Part shown: positions 1 to 8,531 of the stretch, piece by piece
Layout of the letters: each line of letters opens with the position of its first letter
Numbering within the stretch: the first letter of the stretch is position 1
From: Streptomyces plumbidurans
Lineage (GTDB): Bacteria; Actinomycetota; Actinomycetes; Streptomycetales; Streptomycetaceae
Assembly: GCF_019857225.1 (NCBI RefSeq)
Contig: NZ_JAFJSY010000028.1
Location: 62,001-126,000 of the forward strand
Length of the DNA: 64,000 bases
Direction of reading: 5' to 3'
The notes under the pieces: generated by a model
What the model saw: the letters and a program-made list of their open reading frames with translations, nothing else
Database searches by the model: none
What the model was told of the DNA's origin: nothing
Program-made: the position numbers and the translations under genes

Positions 1-1
1 C

Positions 2-739
2 CGGCGGCGCGCGACCGCCCGCATCTTCGGCTCCAAGCCGGGCGCGTACGGCGCCGGGCTGCTGCCGCTGATCGACGCCCGTAACTGGCGCTCCGACGCC
101 GACCTCGCCGAGGTGTACGCGGTCTGGGGCGGCTACGCCTACGGCCGCGGCCTCGACGGGCGGGCCGCGCGCGGCGACATGGAGACCGCGTTCCGGCGGA
201 TCAACGTCGCGGCGAAGAACGTCGACACCCGCGAGCACGACCTCGTCGACGCCGACGACTACTTCCAGTACCACGGCGGCATGGTCGCCATGGTGCGCCA
301 TCTGACGGGCGAGAGCCCCGAGGCGTACGTCGGCGACTCCGCCACCCCCGACCAGGTGAAGACCCGCACGCTCGGCGAGGAGACGCACCGCGTCTTCCGG
401 GCCCGGGTGGTCAACCCGCGCTGGATGGCGGCGATGCGGCGGCACGGCTACAAGGGCGCCTTCGAGATGGCGGCGACCGTCGACTACCTCTTCGGGTACG
501 ACGCGACGGCCGGGGTCGTCGACGACTGGATGTACGAGAAGCTCAGCGCCGAGTACGTCTTCGCCCCGGAGAACCAAGAGTTCATGAAGAAGTCCAATCC
601 GTGGGCGCTGCGCGGGATCACCGAACGGCTGCTGGAGGCCGCGGACCGGGGGCTGTGGGCCGAGCCGGACGCGGACACGCTGAACCGGCTCCGGGCGACC
701 TACCTCGAGCTTGAGGAAGATCTGGAGGGAGATGCGTGA
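2..739 (+). CDS. cobN: Cobaltochelatase subunit CobN, C-terminal part
   Basis: The reading frame is already open at base 2 and ends at the TGA at 737-739, so only the last ~245 residues are here. The visible part carries the end of the CobN/BchH large chelatase subunit: a GAYGAG segment near its start, the AKNVDTREHDL and DADDYFQYHGG segments, and a conserved C-terminal block with Trp and acidic residues. CobN binds hydrogenobyrinate a,c-diamide and receives Co2+ in the ATP-driven, oxygen-tolerant (late-insertion) B12 pathway in the cytoplasm. The next gene on the same strand is its likely AAA+/VWA partner. The 5' end lies outside the window. The family call is firm. Confidence 0.93.
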   Translation, partial: RRRATARIFGSKPGAYGAGLLPLIDARNWRSDADLAEVYAVWGGYAYGRGLDGRAARGDMETAFRRINVAAKNVDTREHDLVDADDYFQYHGGMVAMVRHLTGESPEAYVGDSATPDQVKTRTLGEETHRVFRARVVNPRWMAAMRRHGYKGAFEMAATVDYLFGYDATAGVVDDWMYEKLSAEYVFAPENQEFMKKSNPWALRGITERLLEAADRGLWAEPDADTLNRLRATYLELEEDLEGDA

Positions 740-744
740 TCTCC

Positions 745-834
745 CTGGATATCCCCGCGGGTGCGGGGAGCACAGTGCACGAACGGCGGTCGACTTGGCA
801 GTGCCCGGAACATCCCCGCGTGTGCGGGGATTAC
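745..834 (-). CRISPR. Degenerate two-repeat CRISPR relic (type I-E-like repeats)
   Basis: Two 29-nt repeats at 745-773 and 806-834 match at about 22 of 29 positions. They flank a 32-nt unique spacer (774-805), giving an exact 61-bp period. Each repeat contains a perfect 6-bp hairpin (CCCCGC/GCGGGG) with a 4-nt loop. On the minus strand the copies begin GTGCTCCCCGC and GTAATCCCCGC and end in GGGGAT plus a few bases, as type I-E repeats of actinomycetes do. No third repeat lies 61 bp to either side, and no cas gene is in the window. The copies have diverged from each other, so this looks like a dead remnant. Alternatively, the two hairpins could act as weak terminators between cobN and the next gene. 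Confidence 0.6.
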
Positions 835-908
835 GCCACCAAATTGACAGCCAATCGGCCTCACCTCGGGCTGATCCACCTTGAGTCACCCGAAGGAGTG
901 ATCACCGC

Positions 909-2915
909 GTGAGCACGCCCTACCCCTTCACCGCTGTAGTGGGTCAGGAAGATCTTCGCCTGGCCTTGCTTCTCAACGCCGTAAGCCCCGCAATCGGTGG
1001 AGTCCTGGTCCGAGGAGAGAAAGGCACCGCGAAAAGCACGGCCGTGCGGGCGCTCTCGACGCTCATGCCGGAGCTGGACGTCGTCGCCGGGTGCCGTTTC
1101 TCCTGCGACCCGGACGCCCCGGACCCCGCCTGCCCGGACGGCCCGCACGAGCCGGGGGCGTTCGAGACCCGGCCGGCGCGGATGGTCGAACTGCCCGTCG
1201 GCGCCTCGGAGGACCGGCTCGTGGGCGCCCTGGACATCGAGCGGGCGCTGGCCGAGGGCGTCAAGGCCTTCGAGCCCGGCCTGCTCGCCGACGCGCACCG
1301 CGGCATCCTCTACGTCGACGAGGTCAACCTCCTCCACGACCACCTGGTCGACCTGCTGCTGGACGCCGCCGCGATGGGCGCCTCGTACGTCGAACGCGAG
1401 GGCGTCTCCGTGCGGCACGCCGCCCGCTTCCTGCTCGTGGGCACCATGAACCCCGAAGAGGGCGAGCTGCGCCCGCAGTTGCTCGACCGCTTCGGCCTGA
1501 CCGTCGAGGTCGCGGCCTCGCGCGAGCCGGACCAGCGGGTGGAGGTCGTACGGCGGCGGCTCGCCTACGACGACGATCCGGCCGGTTTCGCGGCCCGTTG
1601 GGCGGGCGAGGAAACCTCGGTGCGTCAACGCATCGTCGCGGCACGGGAGTTGTTGCCGTCGGTGCGGCTCGGTGACGGGGCGCTGAGGCAGATCGCGGCA
1701 ACCTGCGCGGCCTTCGAGGTGGACGGCATGCGCGCCGACATCGTGATGGCGCGCACCGCCACCGCGCTCGCGGCCTGGGCCGGCCGCACCGACGTGCTCG
1801 CCGAGGACGTACGGCAGGCGGCCCTGCTCGCGCTGCCGCACCGGCGCCGCCGCAACCCCTTCGACGCGCCGGGCCTGGACGAGGACAAGCTGGACGAGAC
1901 GCTGGAGGAGTTCGCCGAGCCGGAGGACGACGACGACCCGGACCCGGACGGCGGTCCGGGCGGTGGCGGCGGTGGCGGCGGGCAGCCGGAGCCGGACGCC
2001 GGGCCGCAGGACGGAGACGCGGGCGCACGTCCCGAGGCCGGTGAGGACGGCGAGCCGCGGGCCTCCGGTGCCGGCGAGCAGTCCCCCGTACGGGCCGCCG
2101 AGCCCTTCCGCACCAAGGTGCTCAGCGTGCCCGGGATCGGTGAGGGTGCCGCGGGGCGGCGCTCGCGGGCGCGGACCGAGCACGGGCGGACCACGGGCGC
2201 CCGGCGGCCGCAGGGCGCGCTGACCAAGCTGCACCTGGCGGCGACCGTGCAGGCGGCCGCCCCGCACCAGCGGGCGCGCGGGCGGTCGGGGCGCGGCCTC
2301 GTGGTGCGCCGGGACGATCTGCGGCAGGCGACCCGGGAGGGACGCGAGGGCAACCTCGTGCTGTTCGTCGTGGACGCCTCCGGGTCGATGGCGGCGCGGC
2401 AGCGGATGAGTGCCGTCAAGGGCGCGGTGCTGTCGCTGCTGCTGGACGCGTACCAGCGGCGGGACAAGGTGGGGCTGGTGACGTTCCGGGGGTCGGCGGC
2501 CGAACTGGTGCTGCCGCCCACCTCGTCCGTGGACGCGGCGGCGGCCCGCCTGGAGTCGCTGCCGACCGGCGGGCGCACCCCGCTGGCGGCCGGGCTGCTC
2601 AAGGCCCATGACGTGCTGCGGGTTGAGCGGCTCAGGGATCCGGCGCGGCGCGCGCTGGTGGTCCTGGTGACGGACGGGCGGGCCACGGGCGGCCCGGAGC
2701 CGGTGGCGTTCGCGGGGCGTGCGGCACGGCTGTTCGCGGCCGAGGGCACCGCCTCGGTGGTCGTCGACTGCGAGTCGGGGCCCGTACGGCTGGGGCTCGC
2801 GGGACAGCTCGCGGGTGAACTCGGCGGTACGGCCGTGACGTTGGACGAGCTGCGGGCGGACTCGATCGCCGGGCTGGTGAAGGACGTGCAGGGAACTTCG
2901 AGGAGGGCCGCGTAA
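909..2915 (+). CDS. ChlI-ChlD (AAA+/VWA) fused chelatase subunit, CobN partner
   Basis: A 668-aa protein starting at a GTG about 10 bases after an AGGAG. Residues 1-320 form an AAA+ ATPase: Walker A GEKGTAKST at 36-44 and Walker B ending YVDEVN near 135-142. Residues ~325-390 are an acidic, Gly/Pro-rich linker. The C-terminal half is a von Willebrand A domain with the MIDAS motif DASGSM at about 488-493. This is the ChlI+ChlD fusion used in many actinobacteria in place of CobS/CobT, driving metal insertion by CobN. It could be annotated as magnesium chelatase, but no chlorophyll gene is present and it sits between cobN and cobO. It overlaps cobO by one base (TAATG), so the two are probably translationally coupled. 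Confidence 0.88.
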   Translation: MSTPYPFTAVVGQEDLRLALLLNAVSPAIGGVLVRGEKGTAKSTAVRALSTLMPELDVVAGCRFSCDPDAPDPACPDGPHEPGAFETRPARMVELPVGASEDRLVGALDIERALAEGVKAFEPGLLADAHRGILYVDEVNLLHDHLVDLLLDAAAMGASYVEREGVSVRHAARFLLVGTMNPEEGELRPQLLDRFGLTVEVAASREPDQRVEVVRRRLAYDDDPAGFAARWAGEETSVRQRIVAARELLPSVRLGDGALRQIAATCAAFEVDGMRADIVMARTATALAAWAGRTDVLAEDVRQAALLALPHRRRRNPFDAPGLDEDKLDETLEEFAEPEDDDDPDPDGGPGGGGGGGGQPEPDAGPQDGDAGARPEAGEDGEPRASGAGEQSPVRAAEPFRTKVLSVPGIGEGAAGRRSRARTEHGRTTGARRPQGALTKLHLAATVQAAAPHQRARGRSGRGLVVRRDDLRQATREGREGNLVLFVVDASGSMAARQRMSAVKGAVLSLLLDAYQRRDKVGLVTFRGSAAELVLPPTSSVDAAAARLESLPTGGRTPLAAGLLKAHDVLRVERLRDPARRALVVLVTDGRATGGPEPVAFAGRAARLFAAEGTASVVVDCESGPVRLGLAGQLAGELGGTAVTLDELRADSIAGLVKDVQGTSRRAA

Positions 2916-3514
2916 TGCCGCAGGGGCAGCCGAGTGTCGTACCGGACGACGGGCTGACGACGCGTCAGCGCCGCAACCGGCCGCTCGTGGTCGTGCACAC
3001 CGGGATCGGCAAGGGCAAGTCGACCGCCGCCTTCGGGCTCGCGCTGCGGGCCTGGAACCAGGGGTGGCCGATCGGGGTGTTCCAGTTCGTCAAGTCGGCG
3101 AAGTGGAAGGTCGGCGAGGAGAACGCGCTGCGTGTGCTCGGGGCCTCCGGCGAGGGGGGCACCGTGGACTGGCACAAGATGGGCGAGGGCTGGTCCTGGG
3201 TGCAGCGGGACGCGCAGCTGGACAACGAGGAGAAGGCGCGGGAGGGCTGGGAGCAGGTCAAGCGGGACCTTGCGGCCGAGACGTACCGGCTGTACGTGCT
3301 CGACGAGTTCGCGTACCCGATGCACTGGGGGTGGGTGGACACGGACGAGGTGGTCGACGTGCTGCGCAACAGGCCCGGGACCCAGCATGTGGTGATCACC
3401 GGGCGCAACGCACCCGAGAAGCTCGTCGACTTCGCCGATCTCGTGACCGACATGTCCAAGGTCAAGCACCCGATGGACGCGGGCCAGAAGGGCCAGCGGG
3501 GAATCGAGTGGTGA
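2915..3514 (+). CDS. cobO: Cob(I)yrinic acid a,c-diamide adenosyltransferase
   Basis: A 199-aa P-loop protein of normal CobO/BtuR length. The GIGKGKST nucleotide-binding loop is near residues 30-37, followed by the family segments FQFVKS and WHKMGEGW and the YVLDEF Walker B-like strand near 129-134. It transfers the adenosyl group from ATP to Co(I) of corrinoids, acting after cobalt insertion and in salvage. The start codon overlaps the stop of the chelatase gene. Its own stop overlaps the cobB ATG by one base, placing it inside a tightly coupled B12 operon. Little doubt. Confidence 0.95.
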   Translation: MPQGQPSVVPDDGLTTRQRRNRPLVVVHTGIGKGKSTAAFGLALRAWNQGWPIGVFQFVKSAKWKVGEENALRVLGASGEGGTVDWHKMGEGWSWVQRDAQLDNEEKAREGWEQVKRDLAAETYRLYVLDEFAYPMHWGWVDTDEVVDVLRNRPGTQHVVITGRNAPEKLVDFADLVTDMSKVKHPMDAGQKGQRGIEW

Positions 3515-4899
3515 TGTCCTCCTCCGACTCCGTCCCCGCACCCGTACCCGTACCCGTCACCGTCCCCCGGCTGGTCGTCGCCGCGCCGTCGTCCGGCAGC
3601 GGCAAGACCACCGTGGCCACGGGTCTGATGGCCGCGTTCGCCGCGCGGGGGCTCGCCGTGTCCCCGCACAAGGTCGGGCCGGACTACATCGACCCCGGCT
3701 ACCACGCGCTGGCCACCGGGCGGGTGGGGCGGAACCTCGACGCGTACCTGTGCGGGCCGGAGTTGATCGGGCCGCTGTTCGCGCACGGTGCGCGCGGGTG
3801 CGACGTCGCGGTCGTCGAGGGTGTGATGGGGATGTTCGACGGGGCCGCGGGGGAAGGCGAGTTGGCGTCCACCGCGCAGGTCGCCAAGCTGCTGCGGGCG
3901 CCGGTCGTGCTCGTCGTGGACGCCTCCTCGCAGTCGCGGTCGGTGGCGGCGCTGGTGCACGGGTTCGCCTCCTTCGACCCGGAGGTGCGGGTCGCGGGCG
4001 TCATCCTGAACAAGGTGGCCTCCGACCGGCACGAGGAGTTGCTGCGCGAGGCCCTGGACCAGGCCGGGGTGCCGGTCCTCGGCGCGCTGCGACGGGCCTC
4101 CCAAGTCGACACGCCTTCCCGGCACTTGGGGCTGGTGCCGGTCGCCGAGCGGCAGGCGGCGGCGGTGGAGGCCGTGGCGGCGATGGCGGCGCAGGTCGAG
4201 CGGGGATGCGATCTCGAAGCGCTGATGGGGCTGGCCCGGGGCGCGGGCGCGTTGCCGTGCGCGCCGTGGGAACCACCGCGGACAACTGTGCAGACGCGTG
4301 CGGTGGTCGCCGTGGCCGGCGGGAGCGCGTTCACGTTCTCCTACGCCGAGCACGCCGAGCTGCTGACCGCGGCCGGTGCCGAGGTGGTTTCCTTCGATCC
4401 CCTGCGCGACGAGCAACTGCCGGACGGGACAAGCGGGTTGGTCATCGGGGGAGGCTTCCCCGAGGTGTATGCCGCCGAGCTGTCCGCCAACGAACCCCTG
4501 CGCAAGGCCGTCACCGCCCTCACCGAGAGCGGCGCTCCCGTCGCCGCCGAGTGTGCCGGGATGTTGTATCTGTGCCGGGAACTGGACGGAATGCCGATGT
4601 GCGGGGTGATCGACGCGACGGCCCGGATGAGCGAGCGGCTCACGCTCGGGTACCGGGACGCCGTCGCCCTCGGTGACAGCGTGCTGGCGCCCGCCGGGAC
4701 CCGGATGCGGGGCCACGAGTTCCACCGCACGGTCGTCGAGCCGGGGGCCGGGGCGGCTCCCGCCTGGGGTGTGCGCGCCCCTGAGCTGCGCGTCGAAGGT
4801 TTCGTACAACAAGGTGTGCACGCGAGTTATCTGCACACGCACTGGGCGTCCGAGCCCGGTGCGGCCCGTCGGTTCGTGGAGAGGTGCCGCACGTCATGA
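3514..4899 (+). CDS. cobB: Cobyrinate/hydrogenobyrinate a,c-diamide synthase
   Basis: A 461-aa protein with an N-terminal dethiobiotin-synthetase-like ATPase and a C-terminal glutamine amidotransferase domain. The P-loop SSGSGKTT is at about residues 26-33 and the HKVGPDYIDPG motif near 52-62. The triad cysteine lies in ECAGMLYL (about C347) and the partner His near the C-terminus in HTHWAS. It amidates the a and c side chains of the corrin ring using ATP and glutamine. The ATG at 3514 overlaps the cobO TGA; in-frame GTGs at 3508 and 3511 are possible but less likely. The first ~12 residues are a Pro/Val repeat (PAPVPVPV). Confidence 0.94.
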   Translation: MSSSDSVPAPVPVPVTVPRLVVAAPSSGSGKTTVATGLMAAFAARGLAVSPHKVGPDYIDPGYHALATGRVGRNLDAYLCGPELIGPLFAHGARGCDVAVVEGVMGMFDGAAGEGELASTAQVAKLLRAPVVLVVDASSQSRSVAALVHGFASFDPEVRVAGVILNKVASDRHEELLREALDQAGVPVLGALRRASQVDTPSRHLGLVPVAERQAAAVEAVAAMAAQVERGCDLEALMGLARGAGALPCAPWEPPRTTVQTRAVVAVAGGSAFTFSYAEHAELLTAAGAEVVSFDPLRDEQLPDGTSGLVIGGGFPEVYAAELSANEPLRKAVTALTESGAPVAAECAGMLYLCRELDGMPMCGVIDATARMSERLTLGYRDAVALGDSVLAPAGTRMRGHEFHRTVVEPGAGAAPAWGVRAPELRVEGFVQQGVHASYLHTHWASEPGAARRFVERCRTS

Positions 4900-5627
4900 G
4901 CAGCAGGCTGATCGGAGTCGGCGTGGGTCCGGGCGATCCCGAGCTGGTGACCGTCAAGGGGGTCAATGCCCTGCGGGCCGCCGAGGTCGTCGTCGTACCG
5001 GTGATGGACAGCGGCGAGCGCGGGCGGGCCGAGGCGACCGTGCTGCACTACGTGCCCAGCGAGAAGGTCGTCCGGGTCGTGTTCGCGCTGAACGAGCGGA
5101 GCGACCGGGCGCGGCGCGAGGCCGCCTGGGACGCGGCCGGTGAGCGGGTGGCGCAGCTGCTGCGGGAGCGCGGGACGGTCGCGTTCGCCACCATCGGCGA
5201 CCCCAACGTGTACTCGACGTTCACCTATCTCGCGCAGACCGTCGCCGGGCTCGTCCCGGGCACCGTCGTAAAGACCGTGCCCGGGATCACCGCCATGCAG
5301 GATCTGGCGGCGCGCTCGGGTGCCGTGCTCACCGAGGGGACCGAGCCGCTGACCCTGGTGCCGGTGACCGCCGGGGCATCCGTGCTCAAGGACGCCCTGG
5401 CCGGGCCCGGGACCGTCGTCGCGTACAAGTTCGGCAGGCAGGCCGGCGAGGTCGCCGAGGCGCTGCGCGAGACCGGGCGGCTCGACGACGCGGTGTGGGG
5501 CTCGGCGCTCGGCCTGGAGACGGAGTCGATCCGGCCGGCCGCGGAGCTGGACGGCGCCCCGCTGCCGTATCTCTCCACGCTCATCGCGCCCGCGCGGCGC
5601 GAGGGCGGGCGGGGCGGCAAGTTGTGA
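4896..5627 (+). CDS. cobI: Precorrin-2 C20-methyltransferase
   Basis: A 243-aa SAM-dependent tetrapyrrole methylase. The GVGVGPGDPEL loop is at residues 7-17 and the second family motif GDPNVYSTFTYL lies near 100-110. It methylates C20 of precorrin-2. The ATG at 4896 overlaps the cobB stop (ATGA). A GTG at 4884 would add four residues but lacks that coupling. It is the last gene of the first co-directional cob run, and the ZIP gene that follows is on the opposite strand. Confidence 0.93.
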   Translation: MSSRLIGVGVGPGDPELVTVKGVNALRAAEVVVVPVMDSGERGRAEATVLHYVPSEKVVRVVFALNERSDRARREAAWDAAGERVAQLLRERGTVAFATIGDPNVYSTFTYLAQTVAGLVPGTVVKTVPGITAMQDLAARSGAVLTEGTEPLTLVPVTAGASVLKDALAGPGTVVAYKFGRQAGEVAEALRETGRLDDAVWGSALGLETESIRPAAELDGAPLPYLSTLIAPARREGGRGGKL

Positions 5628-5653
5628 CGACGTCCCGCGCAGGTGCAGGGCGC

Positions 5654-6382
5654 TCAGGCGGCGAGGCCCACCACGAGCCAGATGAACAGCGCGCCCGCGA
5701 TCGTGCACAGCAGGGTCGAGCGGGCGGGGTGCTCGTGGTGTGCCTCGGGCAGGATCTCGGCGGCGGCGAGGTAGAGCAGTACGCCGCCGAACAGGCCGAG
5801 ATAGCCGCCGAGCAGGCCCTCCGGGATGGTGACGAACGCGGTCGAGGCGGCGCCCACGACCGGTGCCACCGCGTCCGCGAAGAGCATGGTCAGCGCTCTG
5901 CGCCGGGCGTTCCCGTACAGGCTCGTGATCGTGTACGTGTTGAAGCCGTCCGCGAAGTCGTGGGCGACGACCGCCAGTGCGACCGCGGCGCCCATGCCGC
6001 CGCCGACCTGGAAGGCCGCGCCGATCGCCACGCCGTCCATCGCGCTGTGGCCGACCATCGCCGCGGCGGCCGTGAGGCCCACCTCGGGCGCCCGGCCGTT
6101 GCTCTCCTCGCCGCCGTGCGCGGCCTGCCGTGCGGCCAGCAGGCGTTCCACCAGATGGGCCAGGAGGAATCCGGCCACGAACAGCAGCAGGGCCGCGGGC
6201 ACGCCGAAGACCTCGCCGTCGGCCGCCTTGAGCGCCTCCGGGAGCAGGTCCAGGCCGACGACCCCCAGCATCAGCCCGCCGGCCAGGCCCAGGACCAGAT
6301 GGCGGCGGTCGGTCACACGCTGTGCCGTCCAGCCGCCGGCCAGCGTCATCAGGAACGCGCCGAGCGCGACGAAGACCGCCAT
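5654..6382 (-). CDS. ZIP-family divalent metal transporter
   Basis: A 242-aa polytopic membrane protein with about seven or eight hydrophobic segments. A His/Glu-containing loop near 85-95 separates TM3 from TM4. The two ZIP metal-site motifs are visible as HSAMDG (TM4) and HDFADG (TM5), each preceded by small hydrophobic residues. ZIP proteins import Zn2+, Fe2+, Mn2+ or Co2+. It is opposed to, and sits between, cobI and cobM, so it has its own promoter in the 95-bp gap shared with cobM. The location suggests cobalt, but the sequence does not prove metal choice. No Zur-like palindrome was recognised upstream. Confidence 0.85.
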   Translation of the reverse strand: MAVFVALGAFLMTLAGGWTAQRVTDRRHLVLGLAGGLMLGVVGLDLLPEALKAADGEVFGVPAALLLFVAGFLLAHLVERLLAARQAAHGGEESNGRAPEVGLTAAAAMVGHSAMDGVAIGAAFQVGGGMGAAVALAVVAHDFADGFNTYTITSLYGNARRRALTMLFADAVAPVVGAASTAFVTIPEGLLGGYLGLFGGVLLYLAAAEILPEAHHEHPARSTLLCTIAGALFIWLVVGLAA

Positions 6383-6477
6383 GGGGCCTTGTTATCCGAT
6401 CAACGGCCGTTCGCGCACATCGGGCGGGCGTACCGGCACCACCCGTAACACCTTTTGTCCAGAGAGGACCGATTTTC

Positions 6478-7296
6478 ATGGCCGATGCCCCCACCGGCAA
6501 GGTGACCTTCGTCGGTGCCGGCCCCGGCGCCGCCGACCTGCTGACGTTCCGGGCCGCGCGCGCCATCGCCGAGGCCGACGTGGTGATCTGGGCCGCGAGC
6601 CTGGTGCAGGCGGAGGTCCTCGAGCACGCGCGCGAGGACGCGGAGATCCTCGACTCGGCGACGATGTCGCTGGAGGACGTGGTCGCCGTCTACGAGCGGG
6701 CCCGCGCCGAGGGCCTGCGGGTGGCCCGGGTGCACTCCGGCGATCCCGCCCTGTGGGGCGGCACGCAGGAGCAGCTGGACCGGTGCGCGCGGCTCGGGGT
6801 GGAGACGGAGGTCGTTCCCGGTGTCTCCGCCTTCTCGGCCGTCGCCGCCCTCGCACAGCGCGAGCTGACCATCCCGGAGGTGGCGCAGTCGGTCGTGCTC
6901 ACCCGGCTCGGCGGCGGCAAGACGCCGATGCCTCCCGGGGAGGAGGTGCGCGAGTTCGCCCGGCACGGCACCACCATGGCGATCTTCCTGTCGGCGGCGC
7001 GCAGCGGGCAGTTGGTGCGGGAGCTGCTGGAGGGCGGCTATCCGACGTCCACGCCGGTCGTCGTGGCGTACCAGGCGACCTGGCCGGAGGAGCTGCTCGT
7101 GCGGTGCACGATCGGGACGCTGGAGGAGACGGTCAAGGAGCACAAGCTCTGGAAGCACACCCTCTTCCTGGTCGGCCCGGCGCTGGGCGCCGAGGGCACC
7201 CGCTCGCACCTGTACCACCCGGGCCACTTCCACGGCTACCGCAAGGCGGACCCCGAGGCCCGGCGGGCGCTGCGCGAGCGGGGGGCGAGTACGTGA
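6478..7296 (+). CDS. cobM: Precorrin-4 C11-methyltransferase
   Basis: A 272-aa SAM-dependent methylase with VTFVGAGPGAADLLT at residues 9-23 and HSGDPALWG near 86-94. It methylates C11 of precorrin-4. The ATG at 6478 follows AGAGAGGA, and the product has the usual CobM length. It opens the second cob run after the opposed ZIP gene. Its TGA overlaps the GTG of cobL (GTGA). Confidence 0.93.
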   Translation: MADAPTGKVTFVGAGPGAADLLTFRAARAIAEADVVIWAASLVQAEVLEHAREDAEILDSATMSLEDVVAVYERARAEGLRVARVHSGDPALWGGTQEQLDRCARLGVETEVVPGVSAFSAVAALAQRELTIPEVAQSVVLTRLGGGKTPMPPGEEVREFARHGTTMAIFLSAARSGQLVRELLEGGYPTSTPVVVAYQATWPEELLVRCTIGTLEETVKEHKLWKHTLFLVGPALGAEGTRSHLYHPGHFHGYRKADPEARRALRERGAST

Positions 7297-8531
7297 TCAC
7301 GGTCCTCGGCACGGGGACGGGCGCGCCGGTCCCCGTGGACGCGGTGGCGGACGCCGAGCTCGTCGTGGGCGGGCGCCGGCATCTGGACGCCGTACGGCTG
7401 CCCGAGTCCGCCGAGCGGATCGTGCTCGGGCCGCTGGCGCCCGCCCTGGACGCCATCGGGGAGTACGTCGCCAAGGAGCGGCGGGTGGTGGTGCTGGCCT
7501 CCGGTGACCCGGGGTTCTTCGGGATCGTGCGGGCGCTGGCCGAGCGCTTCGGTGCGCGGCATCTCGACGTACGGCCGGGTGTCCCCTCCGTCGCCGCCGC
7601 GTTCGCGCGGCTGGGGCTGGTCTGGGACGACGCGGTCGTGGTCAGCGCGCACGGGCGGGATCCGCGGACCGCCGTCAACGTGTGCCGCGCGCACCCCAAG
7701 GTCGCCGTGCTCACAGGGCCTGGCGCCGGTCCGGCGGAGCTGGGCGCCGCGCTCGCCCGCACCGCACCCGGACGGGTCCTCGTCGTCGCCTCCGCACTGG
7801 GCTCGGGGCGGGAGCGCGTGGAGCGGGTCTCCCCCGCCGAGGCCGCGGGCCGCGACTGGGGTACGGCGGTGAACGTCGTCCTGTGCCTGGACGAGACCCG
7901 CGTACTGGGCCCCGTCCGCACGCTCACGGGACCCGTCCGGCCCGCCGGATGGGCGCTGGACGAGGCCGACTTCGCGCATCGCGACTCGATGATCACCAAG
8001 TTCGAGGTACGGGCCCTGGCGCTGGCCCGGCTCGGACCGCGCCCCGGCGACCTGGTCTGGGACGTCGGCTCCGGCTCGGGGTCCGTGGCCGTGGAGTGCG
8101 CACGGCTGGGCGCCGCCGTCAGCGCGGTCGAGAAGGCCGCCGACGGGGTGGAGCGGATCCAGGCCAACGCCGGTGCGCACGGCGTCGACGTGCATGTGGT
8201 GCACGGCGAGGCCCCGGCCGCGCTGTACGGACTCGACGAACCCGACGCGGTGTTCGTCGGGGGCGGCGGGCGCGAACTGCCCGAAATCGTCGGCACATGC
8301 GCCCGGCGGGCCCGGCGCACGGTCGTGGTCGCCCTGGCGGCCCTGGACCGGGTGCCCGCGGTGCGTACGGCGCTCACCGGTGCCGGGTTCGGCTGCGACG
8401 GGGTGCTGCTGCAGTCGTCACGGCTCGCGCCGCTGCCCGGGGACGTGACCCGGCTTTCGGCCACCAATCCGGTTTTCCTGCTGTGGGGCGTACGGCCCCA
8501 CGCCTTCGCTGACAAGGGAGTTGCTCTGTGA
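7293..8531 (+). CDS. cobL: Precorrin-6Y C5,15-methyltransferase (decarboxylating), CbiE-CbiT fusion
   Basis: A 412-aa bifunctional CobL. Residues 1-~205 are the CbiE-type methylase (VLGTGTG near the start, ASGDPGFFGI near 70). Residues ~225-412 are the CbiT-type Rossmann methyltransferase and decarboxylase with SAM motif WDVGSGSGSVAVE at about 253-265. It methylates C5 and C15 and removes the acetate carboxyl on ring C. The GTG at 7293 overlaps the cobM stop, and its own stop overlaps the next gene's GTG. Confidence 0.92.
   Translation: MITVLGTGTGAPVPVDAVADAELVVGGRRHLDAVRLPESAERIVLGPLAPALDAIGEYVAKERRVVVLASGDPGFFGIVRALAERFGARHLDVRPGVPSVAAAFARLGLVWDDAVVVSAHGRDPRTAVNVCRAHPKVAVLTGPGAGPAELGAALARTAPGRVLVVASALGSGRERVERVSPAEAAGRDWGTAVNVVLCLDETRVLGPVRTLTGPVRPAGWALDEADFAHRDSMITKFEVRALALARLGPRPGDLVWDVGSGSGSVAVECARLGAAVSAVEKAADGVERIQANAGAHGVDVHVVHGEAPAALYGLDEPDAVFVGGGGRELPEIVGTCARRARRTVVVALAALDRVPAVRTALTGAGFGCDGVLLQSSRLAPLPGDVTRLSATNPVFLLWGVRPHAFADKGVAL

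Noticed and set aside
740..908. Cobalamin riboswitch before the chelatase gene or before cobM
   Set aside because: No B12-box-like conserved core was found in 740-908 or in 6383-6477; the hairpins in the first gap fit CRISPR-type repeats better.
861..2609. Long open frame (582 codons) on the minus strand across the chelatase gene
   Set aside because: It is antisense to a gene with clear Walker and MIDAS motifs, is Arg/Pro-rich low-complexity, and reflects GC-biased third positions.
5826..7292. Long in-frame upstream extension of cobL
   Set aside because: The extension reads antisense ZIP and out-of-frame cobM as Arg/Ala-rich filler. CobL homology begins at the GTG at 7293, which overlaps the cobM stop.
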